From positions 1,898,501-1,962,500 of the forward strand of contig JAYKKI010000132.1 of the NCBI GenBank assembly GCA_039881145.1: a DNA stretch of 64,000 nt, read 5' to 3'. The notes below the pieces were generated by a model that saw only the letters and a program-made list of their open reading frames with translations, ran no database searches and had not been told where the DNA came from. Within the stretch, counting starts at the first letter, position 1. Every line of letters begins with the position of its first letter. The translations under genes and the position numbers were made by a program. Origin of the DNA: Druceiella hillmani. Its lineage: Eukaryota > Arthropoda > Insecta > Lepidoptera > Hepialidae. Of this stretch, positions 36,950 through 48,955 are shown piece after piece.

Positions 36950-38955
36950 GTTTTCAAAAGTCCCGATAGGGGTAAGAGCAAATACGTTTTCAATGTAGAT
37001 TTTTAGCGATCCATATTTTATGTAACTATCTTGTATAACATTTTGACAAATGCTTTCTGTATCTATACCATCCTTCCTTACATTTATTAACTCATAAGAA
37101 CGAAAGTGTCATTTTTTTATCAAAATTGTAGTTGCTAAAATTCTGAAAGAGACATTTTCTTAGGAGTAATCGTAATAAGAAATCAAATAAACCAAGCTTA
37201 TCTATATACGGAGATTATGTGCTGCACTAATTTCTAGCTTTAATAAATTAAATAAAACTTATTTACTACATTATTTTCTAAGGAAAATAGTTGAAATAGA
37301 TATTTTGCCTAAAACAATCTAAAAAAATTAGAAAAAATATTTTCGTGGCCTAAATACATGCAACCAATAAATTATATACTATCAATGAGAAATATCTCGT
37401 AAATAAAAATTCAGTACTATTGACCAGAAATATGAACGTAACTAGATACAAGAGACTTCCTTATTATCACATTGGATTCGGAAGTTAACCTAACGGTTAT
37501 ATCAATATTAGGAGAGCGATTTGTATAAGAACATAAGTAAAACAAATCGAGTAACCGCTTTAGCTTAGGGAGTAAATACCGTCCAGTTGACTGGTCCACT
37601 ATTTAATAAGCACAGATTATTAACAATGTTGAGGTATATTCGCTGTATTTCCGTATAAAAAACATTTAGTTAACAAAAATCTTCATTGTTGTCACTAACA
37701 AATAAAGTTTACTAAGTTAAGGTAAACGGGATTTATTGTAAAATTGAAAGCAGTTTTTGCTTAAGAAATAGATAAATTACAAACCAAAACATTGAGTTTG
37801 TTAATAGTTTCAACTGTGATTAGTTTAAAGTAATATAGCATATTATAAAAAAAACACGCGAAAATAATGAAGGAAATAACCACAGTAAACTAAATATGAG
37901 TTCTACTTGAGATAATTAACGAGCAGTTATATAAAATATGGCACAATTTTACTTTCTTTATATTGGAAAGTTGTTCTCGTAGAGAGACGTATATTTAAAA
38001 ACCAAACCACTAATATTCAGCTTGGAAAAACATTTATAATTTAACGCTGAAACGATTGATGAACAAAATACGCTAAATGTATTAAAATTAGCAGTGAGAA
38101 TAAAATAAAAACCTGTTTGAAAAAACGTTTTAAAAATTTCTATTTATTTTAGATAAACTACTAAGGAATTTTGTTTCAGTGCCATAGGCATTTCAAAAAA
38201 ATGATCTCGTTCACATAGATTGAAACTTCAGGGACGACGAAATTTCAAAAAGATTTGGTTTGAAACCTAAAAGTTTGAATATAGTTTATACACCAAAACA
38301 TTTGTCATTAATAAATTTTATTATTCACGTTTACCTAATTTTTTTTAGATATGCATACCAGTTTTATATACAATAGCAGAATACAAAAAATTTAATAGTA
38401 TGACAATATTTTAATTCGAACAATAGTGTACGCAATGAGCTTGAAATATGGTTTAGGTCTTTTAAAAAGAAGGAAGGAAAGTACAATACATCCATAATTT
38501 GCCTTCATTGTATTTATATAAATAATATTTATATAAATATGATTGAGGGATAAGTAATATATATAAAATAAAATAATAATATTACATTTTAGAGTATTTA
38601 ACTTTTTTGTATCAATTTAATAATATTTGTCGAGATGATCAACAAAGCTTATGAAAAAAAAAGATCTAATGTAATAATGCACATGCTTATTCGTCACTTT
38701 TGTTAAAGAAAAATAATTTCTTTCACTGTTCCTATTTATTTCGTGTCATTATATTTTATAATTTTTTTTATTAAATGTTTCCTAAAAATAGACGCTTTCT
38801 CTTGTAATTTGTTTGGCTTCTATATTCTTATATGCTTTTTTGTAAATTGCAATGGTGTTCCATCAATTCTGCAGTTAAAGAAATAATTATTTAAGTATTG
38901 ACATATTGCAAAATTGTCGTCTAAATTTCCAAGAACCTTTTTGTTACGTTTTACG
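36950..38955 (+). repeat. Dispersed repeat R2, copy B (in tandem with A, 5' part missing)
   Basis: It begins with 'gataggggtaagagcaaata' then 'cgttttcaat', which matches the middle of copy C (about 42825). It continues collinearly with the right half of copy A to 'aaattgtcgtctaaatttcc' near 38912. It follows copy A with almost no spacer, so A and B form a direct tandem with B lacking the first third. A reading frame at 37417-37599 is not shared. Confidence 0.65.
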
Positions 38956-39019
38956 AAAAATTGAAAAACAAATCCGGTAAAAAGATCGTTGGAAATTCAC
39001 TGTAAAGGTGATATTGTCT

Positions 39020-40710
39020 GAAAATCTAATTCAGTATGAAAATTGGCTATTCAACTAACGTTGTGCCGATGCATAAAACCACTCGGGTTTGTCATTTTCA
39101 AGGTCTTGTCTTTTTTGCATAAAAATATCCCATTGCCACCGTAAGAACATGAAATTTTCTATGAGCATAAATTTCAAATAATTTTGCTAATTTTAGCATT
39201 AGACGTGAAAGGAAATTTGTTAATGTAACAAATGCGCAAGTCTGTTGTTTGCTTATATCTTAATACTTCATTTACCTTTTTTTTAATCGAAATTTATACC
39301 TGAAGCGTAAACAGAATAATTTTCAGAATATATATAAACAAACGGCTACTGTTCAACATGGTCTTATGGATCTATAACATCACCTACGAAGTTATGTAAT
39401 CCCTTTTTTCCCTAGGTAAATATAAAAGAACAGTCAAATAAAGTTTAAAAAAAATAGCTGAGGTCCCAAAACAGATATAAATTATGCAGATTTAACATTT
39501 GTTTACAATTTCTCAAATTAAATGAAACTAGGTGATGTAGTTTTATTTCTACTTTCTTTTAGTTCTTTACCACGACCTAGGTTTTGTTGTATTACAATAT
39601 TTTCAGGTGGGATATTAGCAACTAATGTTGTAATACAACGAAACCTAGTTCGTGGTAAAGAACTTAAAGAAAGTAGAAATAATACTACATCACGTAGTTT
39701 CATTTAATTGTGAATAATGAATTTCTACAAAATTAACGCCAAATATATTCAATATTTACAATTTCTATTCGCCTAAGTAATCTTTGCCGATTCGATCGGT
39801 TGACCATAATACAAATTTTGTGGTTTTTACCGCAAAAGTGAACACGGAATTTCCAACTTGTTCATATCTGCGTCTGTCACATCTGCTTTTACCAAAAACC
39901 GTTTGACGTAGAAACTAGAAATTTGCGACATTATTAAAGTATATTAAGCGCATAAATATTAACAATAAACACTCAAAAAATATATAAAAAAAAAACCGAG
40001 ACTACAGTATCTGAAATTATATAAAAAACACTCTTTTAGGAGACTGTGCAAACGTTGTAGGAAAATTATATTGATGATTCCAGATGTCATAGATTTTAAG
40101 ATATCCGCTATAATAAATAGGTCCCGCTTACCTAATTATATTATGTATTATTAAAAACCTTAATGCACTAGAGAGTCCGTATTAGTGATGACTTATGATA
40201 AATGAATGAATGTAATCGGGGCACGGAAATTTTGATTTGCAATTGGCTGTATTTTATTTTAGCGTTTATTGAACGCAGATATTTAAACAGTTTAGTTTAT
40301 ATATGCTTTTTCCTTTTAAATAATTTATAGACATGAATAAAAAATTAATGTTTAGAGGTTAGAATTTCTCGGATATTGATTTCTACTTGTAGGCAAGTTA
40401 CAAACATCAAATATAAACTAGATTATGTCAATATAGGCCAAAATTACCAATTTTTACAGGTAAATTTTTGCTGTAAATAAGTCACGAAAGAATAACATCG
40501 ATTCACAAAAGGGATATAATGAGCATGTTACAAATATACTCTTCATGTTAGAGACGACTATCCGGTAATCACAAGGGTTTCAATTTGAATCAAAGTAGTC
40601 TTTATTTTAAATTTTATTTCTCCTCGATAACACTGAACCTACGCAACTAAAATGCCATTTGGATCTAGAATATATTAAGAAAATTTTTTTAATTAAATTT
40701 TACCTGGTTT
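39020..40710 (+). repeat. Dispersed repeat R1, copy c, interrupted by PAL1 copy C
   Basis: It starts at an internal R1 position: 'ggctattcaactaacgttg' matches R1a 'aactattcaaataacgttt'. It continues with 'aaaaccactcgggtttgt', 'gttgtaggaaaattatat' (40055) and 'ctcctcgataacactgaacc' (40620), which matches R1b 'ctcctcggtaacactaaacc'. PAL1 copy C lies inside at 39502-39766. The R1 5' third is missing. The 66-codon frame at 40659 is not shared with other copies. Confidence 0.65.
39502..39766 (+). mobile_element. PAL1 palindromic element, copy C, with 12-bp direct repeats
   Basis: The inverted arms run about 39516-39598 and 39630-39711, nearly perfect. The left outer end is 'aattaaatgaaactaggtga' and the inner core 'ccacgacctaggttttgttg'. 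The loop is 'tattttcaggtgggatatta' plus about ten bases. The one-sided tail after the right arm is the same as in copy B. A perfect 12-bp direct repeat, tttacaatttct, flanks the insertion (39502-39513 and 39755-39766). R1 sequence resumes on both sides, which fixes the inserted length at about 253 bp. Both 61-codon frames, one per strand, simply read the two palindrome arms. Confidence 0.88.
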
Positions 40711-41375
40711 CATTTATTTATGTCGCCTACAAACTAAGAAATAAAATCTTAAATGAAATGTTTTTAGGGTACGTTCCCAAGAGCAAAAGTATTTTTTGGG
40801 GTTACACTTGTTGCCTCCCCCCCCCCCATCTAATTATACCACTAGTTTTCTATAGCTGAAAACTATTCACAATAGTAATATATACAACGAAATTAAAAGA
40901 AAAATTATCACAGCTCACAAGTTTCGCTAGCCAACGAGTAACAACCAACAGTCTACCAATTTGTAATAAAGTTAATAGAAACTCCATACAAGTGATTAAA
41001 TCACCTGCAAACCTAAGTGTCTATGTTTAAATGTATACTTCTTATGTCCACGAGGGATATACTAAAAAATATTTTAAAACATTGACATGGTGAGAAATAA
41101 AATTATTCAAATATTTTGTACGCCTGTCAAAGATATAGTAAGCAAAATAATGAGCTGTGAAAAATATATGTTTGTAAATATTTTATTACAATTACTTTGG
41201 CATGAACAAAAATTATGTGTTTAGAATGGTCGCAGTGAGGATTCAACTTGTACTCTACAAGATTTTTTTAATTTTACCAGCATATATTAGGCAACACAAC
41301 CTTCGTTTTTAATTCATACGAAATTTTATACTTAAATATGATACGATAAAATAAATATTAAATACGTATACACAC

Positions 41376-41378
<3 letters not shown>
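40711..41378. other. AT-rich sequence with a C-run
   Basis: Ten consecutive C bases lie near 40818. At 41049 'cacgagggatatactaaaaa' resembles 'cgtgagagatatactacaaa' at 41460, a short diverged direct repeat across the microsatellite. No gene was seen. Confidence 0.4.
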
Positions 41379-41443
<65 letters not shown>

Positions 41444-41452
41444 TTTTTTTGT
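41379..41452. repeat. (TA)n microsatellite
   Basis: About 70 bases of TA repeat with one tg interruption, ending in a T-run. Confidence 0.95.
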
Positions 41453-42049
41453 TATGTGCGTGAGAGATATACTACAAAATAATGACATGATGAGAATAGA
41501 TATATTTATATAGGTACATACACATTTATATATAATTGCAATATACGACATTTAAGTATACTAAACATTTGTCATCTTGTACGTTTTTGATAGTTTCCAG
41601 GTGAGTGCTTTATGCTGCATGTGTCTGCTGAGCTCTAGCGCGAGCGTTTTGAGAGTAGTAGATGTGAAAAATAAGTGTCAAGGTTCCATATATAAGTTAA
41701 AGTAATTTATAGAAATAAATAAAGATTTGTAAACATGACTTGTAAATCTGATTGACCTGATTTGTAAATCTTTTTGGCTAAAATCATTTATTTTAAAATA
41801 TATGAACTATTGTAAAAGAATTTATTTTTTTCATCATGCAAACTAATCATAATTAATGTTTAATTATGTTAAATTAAACATCAACAGGACATTATAGATT
41901 TTTTTGTATTTTATGTCATCGTATTCAAAGTAGTTATATTCTAATATCGCAAAAATAAAATTGATATTTTTTCTTTCTTTTCAATAAACATTGCTTGAAA
42001 TTTATTATCTAATTCTATTTTATGATACATTTACATGCATTTTGACCAG
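41453..42049. other. AT-rich spacer, nothing recognised
   Basis: Apart from the short repeat partner at 41460 there is no signal. Confidence 0.4.
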
Positions 42050-43145
42050 CACATAACCCGTGATTTGGTCGCAGAGAATGAAGAGCGTATTGGTAATTCC
42101 AAATCGAGTACCATACCACAAATTCCCCTGGCTACTACTCATTTCTACACAACTGAAATGAAGAATGTAGTTATAAATTTTAATTTATAACAAGTTTCGA
42201 CGAAAAGAGGAAAATAAATGACCTATTAAATTTCTATTTGTTGTATTGGTATATAAGCAGAAAGACATGAACGAATATATAGACCAAACCGAAGAACGGT
42301 TAGTGATAACAAATGTTATTAAAAATTAAATAGGTATATATAAAGTTGCTAATAACAGCAATCATTATTATCATAATTAATAATAATAGAAAATAATGAG
42401 TAGACTCTTCTATTAATAATATTATAATTTAAATATAGTACATAATAACGAATTTCTTCTTGTTATGAGTAACAGTTTTACAGATGGATGAATATTTGTA
42501 TCAGTCTGCCGAGCACAATTCAATTTTTTAATTAATTTAATGAGTACTTATTTATATTTACCTCGTAAATATAAATGGCTGTATATTTAAATAAGGCAGA
42601 AAGCGTAAAAAAAAAGAAAAAAGAAAGACAAAGTTATATTGTCTTTGAGACTAAATATAAATAAATACAAGGATTAAAGTATAATGAAACTCGAACTTTG
42701 TCCGACTGTTCTGTATATCACCAAAACTTTAATAAATATGAAGCTTAATAATTTTTGTGAAAAAATCAGTACATGTTTGTGAAAAAACCAATACCCAATA
42801 ATGTTTTCGAAAAACATGATAGTGATAAGAGGGAATACGTTTTCAATATACATTTTTAGCAAATAAAATTTTGAAATATTGTTTCGTTATCCTTATAACT
42901 CGTCTTTCCATTTGTTAATTAATAAAACTACTCTACTATTAAATAATCACATGTTATTAACAGCCCTTAGATAAATTTTCTCTATTCCCATATAATAAAA
43001 CATTTAGTAAATCAAAATCTTTAGTTTTTTTCATTTATCAACAAAATTACATTAGTTAAAGTAAACGGAAGTTATTTCAATACGGAAAGTAGCCTTTAAC
43101 TAATCAACTAATTAATTATTTTACTGATTAGTTTGTGTCCATTTG
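42050..43145 (+). repeat. Dispersed repeat R2, copy C (internal part deleted)
   Basis: The left part matches R2 copy A from 33960 to 34660. The middle 'gataagagggaatacgtttt' matches the start of copy B near 36965. The right part, from 'cacatgttattaacag' through 'aataaaacatttagtaaatc' to 'gtagcctttaactaatcaac', matches A at 35340-35490. Compared with A it is much shorter between these parts. Confidence 0.65.
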
Positions 43146-43204
43146 CTTTATATAATAAAACGTACGGTGATATAAATGATAGGTACAAAAGGATATAAGT
43201 TGTT

Positions 43205-43400
43205 GTTGCCTTGGTGTGACGGGTTGATTACAAGGCATAAGGCCTTTGAATGGCCGCTCCGCGGAGACCCGGGTTTGATTCCCGGCCGCTCGTCCAGCGG
43301 AGCTGGACTAGCGTTCTCGTTCGCTGTAAGAGTTTGCTCTCGTAGCAATAAATCCGCCATATCAATTAGATACATTAAAGTACATAAATAAATGAATAAT
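43205..43400 (+). mobile_element. tRNA-derived SINE, copy 1
   Basis: The 5' part looks like a tRNA gene with pol III boxes: a weak A box (tggtgtgacgggttg, 43212-43226) and a B box (gggtttgattcccgg, 43271-43285; consensus GGTTCGANTCC with T for C). The body 'gtaagagtttgctctcgtag', 'aataaatccgccatat' and a (TAAA)-type tail at 43384-43399 follow. Copy 2 at 53231-53417 (minus) has the same order: B box, 'gtaagagattgctctcgtag', 'aataagtccgccatat', TAAA-type tail. The tRNA part is closest in feel to an Arg-type 'gattacaaggc' D-arm, but I cannot assign it. It is non-coding despite open frames on both strands. Confidence 0.8.
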
Positions 43401-43799
43401 ATACACGGAAGGAAACTTCGTTCCGCCCGGGTATCCCACGAAACCTCTCGTTCTTTTTTAAATACTATAACTACTGTATTATATTATTAAAATACCCTTT
43501 AGCTTCAATATTATTTGAAGTAAATAAATGTTACTTAAATTTCCACGCTAGGAATCAGCTGTCTGATGGGAACTTTGCTACAGATTAAATGTCTTGAAGT
43601 TTTTTTTTAAATCAGTAATCACGAGCATTAAAATATTACCCATCAATAACAAATTTAAAATAATATGTCAAAATAAAGGTTTGAGCGTTGTTTTAAAGCG
43701 TTTTTCCAATAAAATATACGGCTTTCTTCATGTACAAGCAAAAGTATTCAGTGGAAATAACGAAACTTTGACGACTTTAAACATTTTATAACTTACTCT
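43401..43799. other. Spacer between the SINE and R1 copy d
   Basis: A GC-rich patch at 43405-43450 ('ttccgcccgggtatcccacg') may be another repeat end. No gene was seen. Confidence 0.35.
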
Positions 43800-45400
43800 T
43801 AAATTGATATTCCGCAAAGTGAAATGTTCCTGAAACATTTCCATCGATTACAATTCAGACAGTAATCGGCTTAACAACAACGAACATCAATGTGTTCTAA
43901 TTTGGGTGCATCACTCGTACATGTGAACTAGGTTGTGAATTATTGCAGTGATAGTAGAGGTGTGACGCAATTCAGGATTTAGAATTCAACGTTCTGTCTG
44001 GACGAAGTTTAAGTCAATCGTAACATTGTGACTACGAATGAATCAAAGAAACTTTCTGAACACATTCTGAGACCGAACAGCACGTACTAACGTTGGTTTA
44101 GTGTTACCGAGGAGTATTAAAGTTTGAAACAAGAATAACTTAGATTCAAGTTGAAAACATTACTGAAACCCGATGGTATATTCTTTCTTGTAACTTAATG
44201 CTCTTGATATTCTATCTCGTACGGGTACATTATCTGTATTACTATATATATAATAAAATTGTAACAGAGTGAATTCTGAACATTGAAAACATTTAAAAAA
44301 ATGGATTTATTTAGCGTATAGAGTAGTAATAGGAGCCAGAACAACTTTTTAAATAGTTTTTGTCTATCTGTATGTCAATTTTTTCGGGTATCACGCAAAA
44401 TCTACAGAACGGATTTTGATGAAACTTGTAGTAATAGTTTATATCCAGTAGCAATTATGTGAGAAAAAAACACAAAATGTTTTTTCCTCAAAACATGCGG
44501 ACTGAGTTTTAGGCATCGCTATTATACTAATATTTGTGAATATATTATTCTATCCAGACATATAGCAATTATTTGTAATTATTATAGTATTTTCTTGCAT
44601 TTTATAAATTTAAAAAAATATAAATTTTAGTGTTATGCATCTTGTTTACATATGAGAAGCAAAGTGCGAATAGTTGCAATTTTTAACTTTTGAACATGTA
44701 AATTGTGTTTATAAAAATAATGTCTGTAAATTAAATAAATGGTAGTATACGTAAGCTTTTTACATAATAGTATACATAAGCTTTATTGATTAATTATCGG
44801 GTTTTAATGAACAGTATAACAAAAGCCAGCCAAGCGTGAGTTTGGTTTTCGTACCACATTTGAGTTGGAAAAAACTAATAAAGATGGCCATCAGGCTTTA
44901 AGAGTTTAACTATAAAAACTACAAGCATTCCGTAATTTGTTTGAAGTGAAATTACTCTATTAATAACATTATTATTATTACTAACAAGGACTTTCCAGTG
45001 GAATAATTATTTAATGATACTAAATATAATTTAGTGGGGGGAACATAATCATTATATTTCAGAAGTTATGACATGATTATAATTTTCCTACAACTTTTGC
45101 GTAGGGTTCTAAAACCCTGCTTTTTTGTAATTATTAATTCAGTACTTTAAAAATTTTCATGTAAATATTTTGATGGTTAGTTGTTGAGATATGTGCGGAT
45201 TAATATGGTTTAGAAAAATGAAAAATTTCAGGTTTATACGTCAAGCGATTTGTAAGAAAATATCTGTGATACACTTATAGACAGACGAGTGAGTAATCGC
45301 ATTAGTTTTGTGTTTTTCGTTTTGAGATAAGGGAGCCTAAAAAGTTGCGATATATTCGTACAAATAGGTTTTGATTTCCTTAGTAAAAGGAAGAAATTTT
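43800..45400 (-). repeat. Dispersed repeat R1, copy d
   Basis: The reverse complement matches R1a/R1b. Plus-strand anchors are 'acatttccatcgatta' (43836), 'gtctggacgaagttta' (43996), 'tcaaagaaactttct' (44043), 'acgtactaacgttggtttag' (44083) with 'tgttaccgaggag', 'ttttcctacaacttttgcgt' (45081), and 'agacagacgagtgag' (45278). The segment about 44340-44460 is an insertion of another repeat (next entry). Confidence 0.7.
44340..44460 (-). repeat. Fragment of the insect (CAGA)n-tailed repeat inside R1d
   Basis: Read on the minus strand it gives 'gtttcatcaaaatccgttct', then 'tttgcgtgatac' and 'cagatagac'. This is the same tail module as at 14160-14240. It is a nested remnant in opposite orientation. 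Confidence 0.55.
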
Positions 45401-47100
45401 ATAACTTTGTAATAGCCGTTTTCTGAAGTACATTTGACAGCGGTTCATCCATTCAGTATCTCTATTGAACCTATAACTAGTAAAAAATCGTTTCTGAACA
45501 CCCGATAGCGAGTTATCTATTCGATAAATAAGCGTTAAATAAGTGGCCGTTAATCCAGTTTTTAACAGGAGTTTTCATACATGAAAATAACATTAAACTT
45601 TTTGTTTTATATATACAAGTTTTTATTTCAATAAATCCATTTCTTCATCAAAGTCTAATGAAGATATTGTTAATTTTATAAATAATATCTCAATTCCAAG
45701 AAACTTGAGGGAACGTAGAAATCCAGATGAAAAAACCCAGTGTTTTTAGAGATGAAGAGTTTAAAATGACTGTGTATCATTAATGTGAAAAAATTAATAG
45801 TAACGTTATTGTTTTATGCCGCTGTAAACATACATTATTAATCCGTGTTAGATTAATAACTTAACTATAACTTGAGTATGTATACCTTGAGAAGATTGAA
45901 TAGAGACAGGAGAGTATAAACAGTGGTAACAACACGAACAAGCAGACACTTTTAATAATATAGTTAATATTAATTCACGTACAATAACAATTTATTTCGA
46001 AGATGTTGTGTTGACGTTGCATTTCAATAAAAAAATACATTTATAACTTTTTTTTCAAGAAAGAGCCATCAACTTTGTTTCGAAGAAATCCATCCACCAA
46101 AGAGTTTTCCATCTGGTGGTGCACAGAAGGAGTGCTTATCGAACCGATAGTTATCAATGGAAAGAAATAGTGCTCAGAAATGCATTTATAATTATTTGTA
46201 GTTTATCGAACCAATCATTCGACTGAACCAATCGCTATGGAATGGATATTTATTATCCTTAGAAACCGGCCATAAATTATGTTATACGTCTGTACATCCA
46301 TTTATAAAAGCTTAGCTTTTTCAGATTTTCATGATTGAAATTTTCCAAATTATGTTTCAGCTATGAATATTTTAAATAAAGCAAAATATGTCTAAAATAT
46401 TAATCTACCTAGAAAAATACAGATTGAAAACGAATATGTTATATGAACGAATTTATGATGTTGAGGGAAAATGTCACTTTTATGTATAGGAAAATTAGCA
46501 TTACGTAATAAAAAGTTTGGAAGAGAAGACTATGAAGATGAAGAGGTTGAGCAATTTTTTAGAAAGAAAAAATGTTATTTAAACAGTTAATTTTCAGTAC
46601 AACTTATTTAAATGTCAAGGATATTGATGTAACTACTAATAATAGAATAATCGAATATTTAGTTTCTTTGAAATTTTGGCTGAATTCGTTCTTCAATTTC
46701 AAAAAGATATTAAGAAATATTGAAATAAAAATGATTATAGAAACTAAGAAACAACAAAGACCCTTTAAAAGAGGGGTACGCGAATTTTTTTTAAATGTAA
46801 AAAAAATGGAAACATAAGCTAAGCGAATTATTATTTTGCAAATAAAAGATTTATATGTGGTGTTATTACGTTGCATTTTTTTTCTTAAATTTATTGACCA
46901 TCCCGACGAGAACTATTAACTTGAACAAACTATTACAAAATGAAATGAATAACGGAAAAAATATAATTATATTTTATTATTCGACCTAAATTCGATACTC
47001 ACCCATCAAGCTGATTTTGCGTAATCATATTCCAAATATATACACGAACTTTTTATGCAGTAAGGCAATGAAAAATTAAAGAAATAACAAAAACATTTAT
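45401..47100. other. AT-rich sequence with a possible R2 fragment at 45845-46010
   Basis: 'gtggtaacaacacgaacaag' and 'cagacacttttaataatata' near 45925 resemble R2 copy A around 34280-34310 ('ggataacaacgagcagacgt', 'ttctattaataatatta'). The 81- and 90-codon frames at 46572-46876 are opposite-strand shadows in A/T-rich DNA. Neither has a recognisable domain. Confidence 0.35.
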
Positions 47101-47258
47101 AGAATATAGTTGGCCTTAATTTTGTAGAAATTCATTATTTACAATTAAATGAAACTACGTGATGTAATATAATTTCTATTTTATTTAAATTCTTTACTAC
47201 AACCTAGGTTTTGTTGTATGAAAACATCTTCAGGTTGGCTATTAGTAAAAATTGACTC
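47101..47258 (-). mobile_element. PAL1 palindromic element, copy D, one arm missing
   Basis: The tail comes first in reverse complement ('gccttaattttgtagaaatt', 47113-47132). Then comes one arm ('aattaaatgaaactacgtga', inner 'caacctaggttttgttg') and the loop 'cttcaggttggctattagta'. The second arm is absent: sequence changes at about 47258. It shows that the tail belongs to the family and not to the insertion sites of B and C. Confidence 0.8.
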
Positions 47259-48875
47259 TTAGAAACTTCCAACAGTATTTAAATATTACACAAACCAATA
47301 GCGGGGTTTGCGCGGATTTACCCATCTTGCACCACTAATAATTATTTACCCAAACAGATCAATTCCTTTCACAGCTTTATTGTGTCACTTCATTTCAGCA
47401 TAGTTTTCCTTCATTGTTTGAAATACGAAATAAGACAGGTGTGTATCTAAATAAAAAGTGTCCCCGAAATAGACACAATAATCATCAAATTCCAATACTC
47501 TGGTTAAAATGTATCCACTTGTCAATAGATGTGTTTCAGCAAGTATTTTTTGAATTGATTTTCATTTACAATAATTACGATCTTTCGAATCGTCATTATT
47601 TAGAAACTTTTTTGATACTGTTGAAATTTCTTCGACCTAGAATATATATTTTTACAGACAAGTTATTGAATAATTCATTTAAAGAAGTAAAATTTCACAC
47701 AGATTGTGATTACACGACAGATTGTGATTACATAACTAGAGATTGGTAGTAATTGATAGCTAGCAACGTTTTTTTATCCATATTTTACGTATTATAACAC
47801 CAGGCTTATTCCAAAATCAAAAATTCAGAGCTCATTTTTATGTGTATTTGGAGTAAAGAAAAATTCATTTTTATTCGTTATTTTTGTACCATGATATCAA
47901 ATATCAAAGAGATAGTCTTTTTGATGAAAATAAATTGTACGTACTTAAATTGTTCTTGGGATAAATTTTACTGACTTTTATAGTTACCCTTCAGTAACTT
48001 AATTCTTCTCTTGCATTGTCTTATAATAAAAGATAATCAATCTACGCAAATCTAGCAAAAACTCTTTTCAGCTTTTAAGAAAAAGGGGGATCATAGTTTT
48101 ATTATTTTAAAAAGTTTTTGATAAGCTCAAATTACTTATTTGTGCTTAATTTATTGACAGTAACCTCAATGGTCCAGTTATTTAAACAGCGGCTTACTGT
48201 ATTGTGCGACCTACTATTTCGTAACATAAAAAGACTCATAACGAACAAATTATAATAATTAGCTACTTTTTAACAATTTGCATATTTTCCACAATATGTA
48301 CATATCGGTAGCGGTAGGTGGGTCAAAATGTGCGCAGGGTACCTATCTATGGTCACAATGATTATTAAACTGTGAAGCTTATTCCATATCAAACCCTGGA
48401 GGTAAAGCTTTAATTTTTTTTTAAAAGTTGTCTCCATAGAGTAAAAATCTAATCCTCTTAATATTTAATATAACGTAATAAACGTACATATAATTATCAC
48501 GTATTAATATGTAAGTTTTATTAATACAATATGGCATAGAATATGTATGTTAAAAAAGACCTTCAATGTCGTACCAACGAATTTAGTTAATGAAATGCAT
48601 TCTTCAACCGTTTGAAATTTGTTATATCCTGAATAAATTGTTTTTCTTTCTATTACATATAAAAAAACAAGTGAAGTCAATCTGCCTCGTGATATGGTGA
48701 TGCGTAAAATTTTTTCTCAAATTTTTTTACATCACTTTATTGTGTTCCATATCTTAGTACAACTTGTTACCGTCGAAGAGAGAAACTTCTTATTTTAGAT
48801 ATTTTAGTAATAAAGCGGTCAATAGTATTATGCCCTTCTTAAATAATTTGCTTACCTTTTTGTATATTGTTCTAA
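47259..48875. other. AT-rich intergenic sequence
   Basis: A 111-codon frame at 47414-47749 shows no domain that I recognise. It has AT-driven composition and ends in a small direct repeat (cagattgtgattacay, twice at 47699-47732). No RNA or repeat was recognised elsewhere. Confidence 0.4.
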
Positions 48876-48955
48876 AAATCTCTACACAAGGTATATCTCT
48901 CATGAAAAATCTCTACTCGAGGTATATCTCTCACGGCAAATCTCTACACGCTATA
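48876..48955. repeat. Tandem repeat of about 31 bp, 2.5 units
   Basis: 'aaatctctacacaaggtata' then 'tctctcatg' repeats as 'aaatctctactcgaggtata' then 'tctctcacg', and again in part. A similar word occurs at 56760 ('aaatctacatggtatatgtc') and, reversed, at 41460, hinting at a dispersed source. Confidence 0.75.

Noticed and set aside
43148..43391. Overlapping frames on both strands with GC-rich centre
   Set aside because: The segment is a tRNA-derived SINE (pol III boxes, TAAA tail, second copy at 53231). Open frames are incidental.
47414..47749. 111-codon frame as a host gene
   Set aside because: No domain, signal peptide or splice context was recognised. Composition follows the local AT bias, and its end is a small direct repeat.
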